This document shows, in pieces, positions 59,517 through 64,000 of a stretch of 64,000 bases of DNA. This DNA is from an uncultured Alphaproteobacteria bacterium (lineage in GTDB: Bacteria > Pseudomonadota > Alphaproteobacteria > RF32 > CAG-239), in NCBI GenBank assembly GCA_934229625.1, contig CAKQDU010000003.1:62001-126000 (forward strand). Direction: 5' to 3'. The notes beneath the pieces are model-generated. The model was not told where the DNA came from, did no database searches, and worked only from the letters and a program-made list of their open reading frames with translations. Position numbers and translations under genes: made by a program. How positions within the stretch are numbered: the first letter of the stretch is position 1; each line of letters starts with the position of its first letter.

Positions 59517-61034
59517 ATGGCTTTGAAAAACAGTCGTAAACAAAATTATCCGGAATGGTATCAAAGTGTGGTTGCCGAAGCCGATATGGCAGAAAACTCA
59601 GTTTCTCCGGGGTGTATGGTTATAAAATCCTGGGGCTACGGAATTTGGGAACGTATCCAGCACGAAATGGATTATCGTTTTAAGGAAACAGGCCACGAAA
59701 ACTACTATTTTCCGCTGTTTATTCCGCTTTCATTCTTTCAAAAAGAAGCCGACCACGTTGAGGGATTTGCCAAAGAAATGGCTGTGGTTACGCACTCTCG
59801 TTTGGTTAATGAAGACGGTAAGCTGAAACCGGCTTCTGAGTTGGACGAGCCTTTGATTGTGCGTCCGACCAGCGAAACCATTATCGCCGACTCATTTTCT
59901 AAATGGGTGAAATCTTATCGTGATTTGCCGATTTTGCTGAACCAATGGGCAAACGTTGTGCGTTGGGAAATGCGTCCGCGTTTGTTTTTGCGCACGCGTG
60001 AATTTTTGTGGCAAGAGGGACATACCGTACACGCCACGGCTAAAGAAGCTGAAGCCGAGACAACTAAAATGTTGAATGTGTATAAAGAAGTTTCCGAAGA
60101 TGTTTTGGCTATGCCGGTGATTGCTGGACGCAAGCCGGAACACGAAAAATTCCCTGGGGCGGTAGATACATATTGTATTGAAGCCATGATGCAGGACGGT
60201 AAAGCTCTGCAAGCCGGAACCTCTCACTTCTTGGGGCAAAATTTTGCTAAATCGGCAGATATTAAATTTGTTAATCAAAACAATGAGCAAGAATACGCTT
60301 ACACCACTTCTTGGGGCGTTTCCACCCGCTTAATCGGCGGTGTGATTATGTCGCACGCTGATGACGAGGGAATGGTTGTTCCTCCAAGAATTGCACCGTA
60401 TCAGATTATCTTTATTCCGTTGATTAAAAAGAATGATGATGCCGCAAAAATTATGGAGTATATTGAAAACATTCAAGCTCAGCTGAAAAATAAAACCGCG
60501 TTTGGCGAAAGACTGCGCACCAAAATTGATTCTCGCGACAAATCCAGCGTGGATAAAGTTTGGGAGTGGGTTCGCAAAGGCGCGCCTATGGTTTGCGAAA
60601 TCGGCGCCCGTGATATTGAAAACGGCGGTTTGATGGTTAAAGAGCGTATTTTCTTTGGTCAGCCGGAAGGCAAAAAAATTCTGAAAACAGAAGAATTTGC
60701 GGCTACTGTCAGCGAACGTTTGGAATTTTTGCAACATGAGATGTTTAAGCGCGCAAAAGAGCGTTTGGAACAAAATATCCGCACAGATATTAAAACTCCG
60801 GAAGAATTTGCCGCTTATTTTGCCAGCGGCAATGAATGGATTGAAGATGGTAAACAAGGCAAAGTTGCGTTTGTGCGCGGTAAATGGTGCGCAGAACCGG
60901 CAACCGAAGAATTGCTCAAAGCTATGAAAATCACCATTCGCTGCATTCCGTTTGACCAAAGCGGCACAACAGGCAAATGTCTGCTGACCGGTAAAGATGC
61001 GACTTTAGATGTGATTTATGCACGCAGTTATTAG
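59517..61034 (+). CDS. proS: Prolyl-tRNA synthetase, archaeal/eukaryal-type
   Basis: 505 residues, with AGGGAGA upstream. Class II motifs: motif 1 region GCMVIKSWGYGIWERIQ (about 32-48), RPTSETIIADSFSKW (about 115-129), motif 2 near RWEMRPRLFLRTREFLWQEGHTVH, in parts (about 147-170), motif 3 GGVIMSHADDEG (about 275-286). It has no long editing insertion between motifs 2 and 3 and ends in a C-terminal zinc-binding-like domain closing with ARSY, whose terminal Tyr is a mark of the archaeal/eukaryal class (type 3). Most proteobacteria use other ProRS forms. It lies 11 bp after pheT, so it is probably co-transcribed. Confidence 0.93.
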   Translation: MALKNSRKQNYPEWYQSVVAEADMAENSVSPGCMVIKSWGYGIWERIQHEMDYRFKETGHENYYFPLFIPLSFFQKEADHVEGFAKEMAVVTHSRLVNEDGKLKPASELDEPLIVRPTSETIIADSFSKWVKSYRDLPILLNQWANVVRWEMRPRLFLRTREFLWQEGHTVHATAKEAEAETTKMLNVYKEVSEDVLAMPVIAGRKPEHEKFPGAVDTYCIEAMMQDGKALQAGTSHFLGQNFAKSADIKFVNQNNEQEYAYTTSWGVSTRLIGGVIMSHADDEGMVVPPRIAPYQIIFIPLIKKNDDAAKIMEYIENIQAQLKNKTAFGERLRTKIDSRDKSSVDKVWEWVRKGAPMVCEIGARDIENGGLMVKERIFFGQPEGKKILKTEEFAATVSERLEFLQHEMFKRAKERLEQNIRTDIKTPEEFAAYFASGNEWIEDGKQGKVAFVRGKWCAEPATEELLKAMKITIRCIPFDQSGTTGKCLLTGKDATLDVIYARSY

Positions 61035-61052
61035 TTTTTGAAAGGTAATATA

Positions 61053-61388
61053 ATGTCAAAACAAACTTGTTTTATGATTTTTATTGCGGCTTTGGTGGTG
61101 ATTATGGCGTCATTTATTTTTGGTTTTGGCGCTGTAACCGCTCCGGTTTCGGAAACATTCGGCGCAATGAAAGGGTTATATTTAGCTATATCCGCCTTAG
61201 TAATTTCTTTGCTGCTCTTGAAGCAAAAATATTATTGGCTGCTGATTTTGGGCTGCGCGGTTATTGCGGCTGTTTTAATCCAGCTTTTAATTGTCGGCGG
61301 TTCGGTTATGAGCATTGCCGTGCTTTATAAAATTGCCGCATTTGCGGTGTATGCTTATCTGGTGCAGCTTGTCCGCTTTATGCTGTGA
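61053..61388 (+). CDS. Small four-helix membrane protein
   Basis: 111 residues from the ATG at 61053, with GAAAGG upstream. Four hydrophobic helices (about 6-27, 37-55, 61-80, 87-108) with very short loops. No family recognised. It follows proS by 18 bp and may be the last gene of that unit. Confidence 0.6.
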   Translation: MSKQTCFMIFIAALVVIMASFIFGFGAVTAPVSETFGAMKGLYLAISALVISLLLLKQKYYWLLILGCAVIAAVLIQLLIVGGSVMSIAVLYKIAAFAVYAYLVQLVRFML

Positions 61389-61394
61389 TTTTAT

Positions 61395-61435
61395 TTGTCA
61401 AGCGGTACGCGTTTTTTATGCGTACTGCCTGACAA
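61395..61435 (+). terminator. Long hairpin at the end of the proS unit
   Basis: Arms TTGTCA-GC-GTACGC/GCGTAC-GC-TGACAA with one mismatch and one G-U pair, 9-nt T-rich loop. No T-run follows, so factor-assisted termination or mRNA-end protection are both possible. Confidence 0.45.
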
Positions 61436-61491
61436 AATGCAGAGTATCCATACTTATTTTATAAAACGTTTGGCAACATAATGAATAACTG

Positions 61492-61519
61492 TTGACAAAA
61501 AAATAAAGATGATTATACT
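61492..61519 (+). promoter_or_regulatory. Strong promoter (shared type)
   Basis: TTGACA (61492-61497), 16-bp spacer, TATACT (61514-61519). The approximately 35-nt leader contains TTTTAATTATTAACTTTTAAAT and has no Shine-Dalgarno sequence. Confidence 0.7.
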
Positions 61520-61561
61520 TATCGGAAGATTTTAATTATTAACTTTTAAATATTTTTGTGT

Positions 61562-62242
61562 ATGAGGTTTTTAAAAAGAATGTATTTGCTGCACATGGCA
61601 AAGAAAGGTATTATTTCTGTCGGTGTGTTAGAAAATTTGTGTGAAATGTATGAGTATGAAACACATATCGGCAAATCATGGGGCGGAGAAATTGCTTGGA
61701 GTTTGAAGTGGAAAGAGAAAAACGGCAAAACAACCGACCGTGAACTTCGCGGAATTTTGAGCGTTTTCTTTCTGAATCATACTTTTGTAAGCAATAAGAT
61801 TTGCGCTTATGTTTTGGCTAACCGCAAACGTGTTTTACCATTGTTTATGGCATGTCTCAAAAAGCGTCAATATTCGCTGACCAAAGCCGAAAGTGAGGTT
61901 ATTGCCGGCTTGCCGCAAGAAGATTTTGAACTTTTGCGAAAGCCGTTGCATCCGTGGATTGAAAAAGAGCTTTTGTCCGGTGGTAATGTTGCAAAAATTA
62001 AATGGTATTGCCATAAGTTTGAACTTTCTTCAGATGCGGAAATGCATTTTGTGCTTTTAGCTTCGCAGTTGGGAGCTAGATTACCGATAAATAAAAATCT
62101 GGATTATCAGGGATTGTTGCTTGACTATGTAAAAACTCAGACATCTGCATTTGATAACGAATATTCATATGATTTTTTGCGTAAGCAAAGCGGACTTTCT
62201 GATGTGGTAGATGTGGTTTTAAGCCGCCGTGCCGATAAATAA
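61562..62242 (+). CDS. Hypothetical protein with shared leader type
   Basis: 226 residues from the ATG at 61562 (an in-frame TTG at 61556 also exists); there is no Shine-Dalgarno site, as in three other genes with this promoter type. Basic and helical, no signal peptide or TM helix. Conserved-looking pieces are LCEMYEYETHIGKSWGGEIAWSLKW, in parts (about 22-47), and LPQEDFELLRKPLHPWIEKEL, in parts (about 116-136). Family not recognised. The central part may be related in layout to the next gene (an S-x-P-Q-E-x-F-E-L motif is shared), which has the same promoter. Confidence 0.65.
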   Translation: MRFLKRMYLLHMAKKGIISVGVLENLCEMYEYETHIGKSWGGEIAWSLKWKEKNGKTTDRELRGILSVFFLNHTFVSNKICAYVLANRKRVLPLFMACLKKRQYSLTKAESEVIAGLPQEDFELLRKPLHPWIEKELLSGGNVAKIKWYCHKFELSSDAEMHFVLLASQLGARLPINKNLDYQGLLLDYVKTQTSAFDNEYSYDFLRKQSGLSDVVDVVLSRRADK

Positions 62243-62252
62243 GAAAACAAAT

Positions 62253-62289
62253 AAAAAAACAGCGCTTTTTAGAAAAGTGCTGTTTTTTT
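62253..62289 (+). terminator. Rho-independent terminator
   Basis: Arms AAAACAGCGCTTTTT/AAAAGTGCTGTTTT followed by seven T residues. Confidence 0.85.
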
Positions 62290-62291
62290 AT

Positions 62292-62319
62292 TTGACAAAC
62301 TTTGAGATTTGTCTATACT
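62292..62319 (+). promoter_or_regulatory. Strong promoter (shared type), next copy
   Basis: TTGACA (62292-62297), 16-bp spacer, TATACT (62314-62319); leader with TTTTAATTATTAACT, no Shine-Dalgarno sequence. Near-identical architecture to 61492-61519. Confidence 0.7.
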
Positions 62320-62356
62320 CAGATAAATTTTAATTATTAACTAAATTTATATTTTT

Positions 62357-63448
62357 ATGGTGAAATTAGATTATTTTAAATTACTTGCAAAAGCATGTTT
62401 GGGACAACTTGATGAAATATCGGTGGATGGTTTGTGTCAAGAATATTGCCGTGAAGGTATAGATAAGATTGGATATTTGCTTTCTCAGCAGTTTAAAAAA
62501 ATGTCAAACGATGAAATAGCCAAGTTTTTGAAGGTTTATGGAATTAAGCTTTGGAAACTCTATTTTAAGACAACAGGCGCAAAGCCATATAGTCTTGAAA
62601 TTGAAAAAATGCTTATTTACAGCGCTCCGCAAGAAACTTTTGAGCTGATTGAACATTGTTTCAGCGTGGATGGCGAAAAGCTTTTGATTGAAATGCAAAA
62701 GCTTAATGAAACGCCGGAAGACAGCTTTATTAAGCCTAAAATTGAGTGGTATATAAAGCATTTTGCGCTTTCGTTTGAAACTTTATTGCAGCTGATAAAG
62801 CAAACAGCCAAACAAAAAGATGAAAAGGACTATTGCCGGTTGTTAGAAATGGCGGTGCAGAAATTAGCCGAAAGTCCTAAGCCAAACGCTCTTGCCAGTA
62901 TTGAAACTCAACTCAAATTGCTGGAATTTACGCAAGATGATGCGATAATTATCAATTTACTGCACTATTTTGATATGGAAAATCTTCCGGATGCTAAAGT
63001 TGTGCAAAGATTGATAGATATAGGCTGTGAAACATATTTCAGAGAGTTGTTGGCGCACAGTAGTGTCCGCGAGCAAAAAAATGCTGTGTTTAAGGCGTTT
63101 CCAAAATTGAAAGCAGAGCTTCTGCTTTCTGAATTGGGGTATGCCGCTTATAAGCAAAATCGAGCAGAGCAGCAATACTTTAATAGCGATGCTTATCGCA
63201 AAAGTGTGGAAGGATACCGTGTTAAGCGGGTTGAAAAACAAAATCCTTTGTATAACAATGAATGTATTCATTTGCTGCAAATTTGTATGGAGTTGTATAT
63301 CAATGAAATAAGTACGCAGGCCGCGCGTTGCGAATGGATTAAAAAAGCTATTGCATATTGCGCTCACAATCCGGCGATTGCCGATTTGGTTCAGTCAGTT
63401 CCATTGTTGGAAAAATTATTAGAGGAAGAACAGCGTAAGTTGGTCTGA
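62357..63448 (+). CDS. Hypothetical helical-repeat-like protein
   Basis: 363 residues. No signal peptide or TM helix. Nearly all helical, Leu/Glu/Lys-rich, with a rhythm that recalls HEAT-type or other alpha solenoids but no clear consensus. Contains APQETFELIEHCF (about 92-104), similar to PQEDFELL in the preceding gene. Not recognised. It shares promoter and leader type with 61562, 40539 and 41309. Confidence 0.65.
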   Translation: MVKLDYFKLLAKACLGQLDEISVDGLCQEYCREGIDKIGYLLSQQFKKMSNDEIAKFLKVYGIKLWKLYFKTTGAKPYSLEIEKMLIYSAPQETFELIEHCFSVDGEKLLIEMQKLNETPEDSFIKPKIEWYIKHFALSFETLLQLIKQTAKQKDEKDYCRLLEMAVQKLAESPKPNALASIETQLKLLEFTQDDAIIINLLHYFDMENLPDAKVVQRLIDIGCETYFRELLAHSSVREQKNAVFKAFPKLKAELLLSELGYAAYKQNRAEQQYFNSDAYRKSVEGYRVKRVEKQNPLYNNECIHLLQICMELYINEISTQAARCEWIKKAIAYCAHNPAIADLVQSVPLLEKLLEEEQRKLV

Positions 63449-63456
63449 AAAACGAG

Positions 63457-63490
63457 AAAAGAGTGTTCTTAAATGAATGCTCTTTTTTTG
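63457..63490 (+). terminator. Rho-independent terminator
   Basis: Stem AAAAGAGTGTTC/GAATGCTCTTTT with two G-U pairs, then a T-run. Confidence 0.75.
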
Positions 63491-63644
63491 TTTTTTTATA
63501 TTCTAATCAGTTGATTAGACAAACTCCAAGACTTTATCGGCTTTTTTCAATAGAGTACAAAGATTCTGTAAAATTAACAGATTATTAGGTAATATCCTGT
63601 ATATATAAATATATTTATATAATATCGGTGAGGATATGTAAATT

Positions 63645-64000
63645 ATGTTGCCGAAAATATCTGTTGTTATTCCGGTTTATAATGCCGGTCAGTATATATC
63701 ACGCTGTTTGGACAGTATACTTGTTCAGAAATATGCCGGTGAGTTGGAGATAATATGTGTTGATGATGGTTCTACAGACAATTCATCGCAAATAATTAGA
63801 GAATATGCCAATCATAATTCTAATATAAGAATTATATCTCAGTCTAACAAAGGTGCTGCTGCGGCTCGCAATGCCGGAATGGATGCGGCAAGAGGAAAAT
63901 ATATTTCATTTATTGATGCCGATGACTATATTTTAGATGGCTTATATTCAGAATTTTCCAGAGTTATAAGTAATGGCGACATTGATATATATATGTTTAA
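63645..64000 (+). CDS. Family-2 glycosyltransferase, cut by the right edge
   Basis: 118 codons visible with no stop. GT-A fold N-terminus: PKISVVIPVYNAGQYISRCL, in parts (about 3-22), then ICVDDGSTDNS (about 39-49), NKGAAAARNAGMDAARGKYI, in parts (about 68-87), and the metal-binding D-x-D in FIDADDYIL (about 90-98). Such enzymes move a sugar from a nucleotide donor, usually for surface polysaccharide. GAGGA lies about 12 nt before the ATG. The upstream gap (63491-63644) has a palindrome TCTAATCA/TGATTAGA near 63502-63519, a possible operator. A polysaccharide locus may continue to the right. Confidence 0.92.
   Translation, partial: MLPKISVVIPVYNAGQYISRCLDSILVQKYAGELEIICVDDGSTDNSSQIIREYANHNSNIRIISQSNKGAAAARNAGMDAARGKYISFIDADDYILDGLYSEFSRVISNGDIDIYMF

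Overview
The window is AT-rich DNA from a bacterial chromosome. The gene content and order suggest an alphaproteobacterium, probably one of the small-genome host- or gut-associated lineages. This rests on ruvA-ruvB-ybgC, mlaE-mlaF-radA-cvpA, rpmI-rplT-pheS-pheT, a FadL-type porin, and prepilin-like proteins with the core SMIEMLGVLAIIGVLS. The lineage is an inference; no rRNA gene is present.

Layout. 1-9.8 kb: a cut gene at the left edge, a one-TM protein, a PilT/DotB-type ATPase, a FadL-like porin, a large secreted MORN/ankyrin protein, a hairpin-rich gap with its own terminators, a cold-shock protein, and two linked unknown genes whose first start may involve a -1 frameshift. 9.95-21.1 kb: an 11.1-kb integrative element in the 3' end of tRNA-Gln, bounded by 42-bp direct repeats. 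It carries a tyrosine integrase, a large membrane protein, a DUF262-HNH nuclease with an EcoRI-family methyltransferase, an Mpi-type invertase, a second resolvase, RhuM, a small ankyrin protein and a HUH-like protein. The promoter between methyltransferase and invertase lies inside 15-bp inverted arms and looks invertible. 21-23 kb: a Cys-rich secreted repeat protein behind a 21-bp inverted-repeat module. 23.5-36.6 kb: tRNA-Asp, an M23 peptidase, a Bat (VWA) operon, then a housekeeping run (nuclease, tsaE, hprK-like, mlaE, mlaF, radA, cvpA). 36.6-39.6 kb: three pilin-like genes. Two are cut out of frame by the same 15-nt CT dinucleotide tract just after their start codons. The third sits behind the same 21-bp inverted-repeat module as the Cys-rich gene. 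39.7-42.4 kb: a class-I amidotransferase-like gene, a VanX-type dipeptidase, a candidate structured RNA, a tRNA-Leu remnant and tRNA-Leu(CAA). 42.5-47.6 kb: TPR-methyltransferase, transglutaminase-like protein, ybgC, ruvB, ruvA, mntP. 47.6-55.2 kb: two restriction-modification loci. The first is C-R-M with convergent M. The second is DpnII-type (Dam-like, DpnA-like, DpnII-like) with an unexplained extra gene of 447 codons. 55.2-64 kb: rpmI, rplT, pheS, pheT, an archaeal/eukaryal-type proS, small unknown genes, and the start of a family-2 glycosyltransferase cut by the right edge.

Main themes are DNA-level switching and restriction: an invertible promoter next to an invertase and a methyltransferase, simple-sequence tracts in surface-protein genes, and three separate methyltransferase loci. 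Two gaps look like undescribed structured RNAs: tandem GNRA-capped hairpins at 6.8-7.1 kb and a promoter-hairpins-terminator unit at 41.55-41.88 kb. Four genes share a TTGACA-16-TATAAT/TATACT promoter and an approximately 35-nt AT-rich leader without a Shine-Dalgarno sequence.
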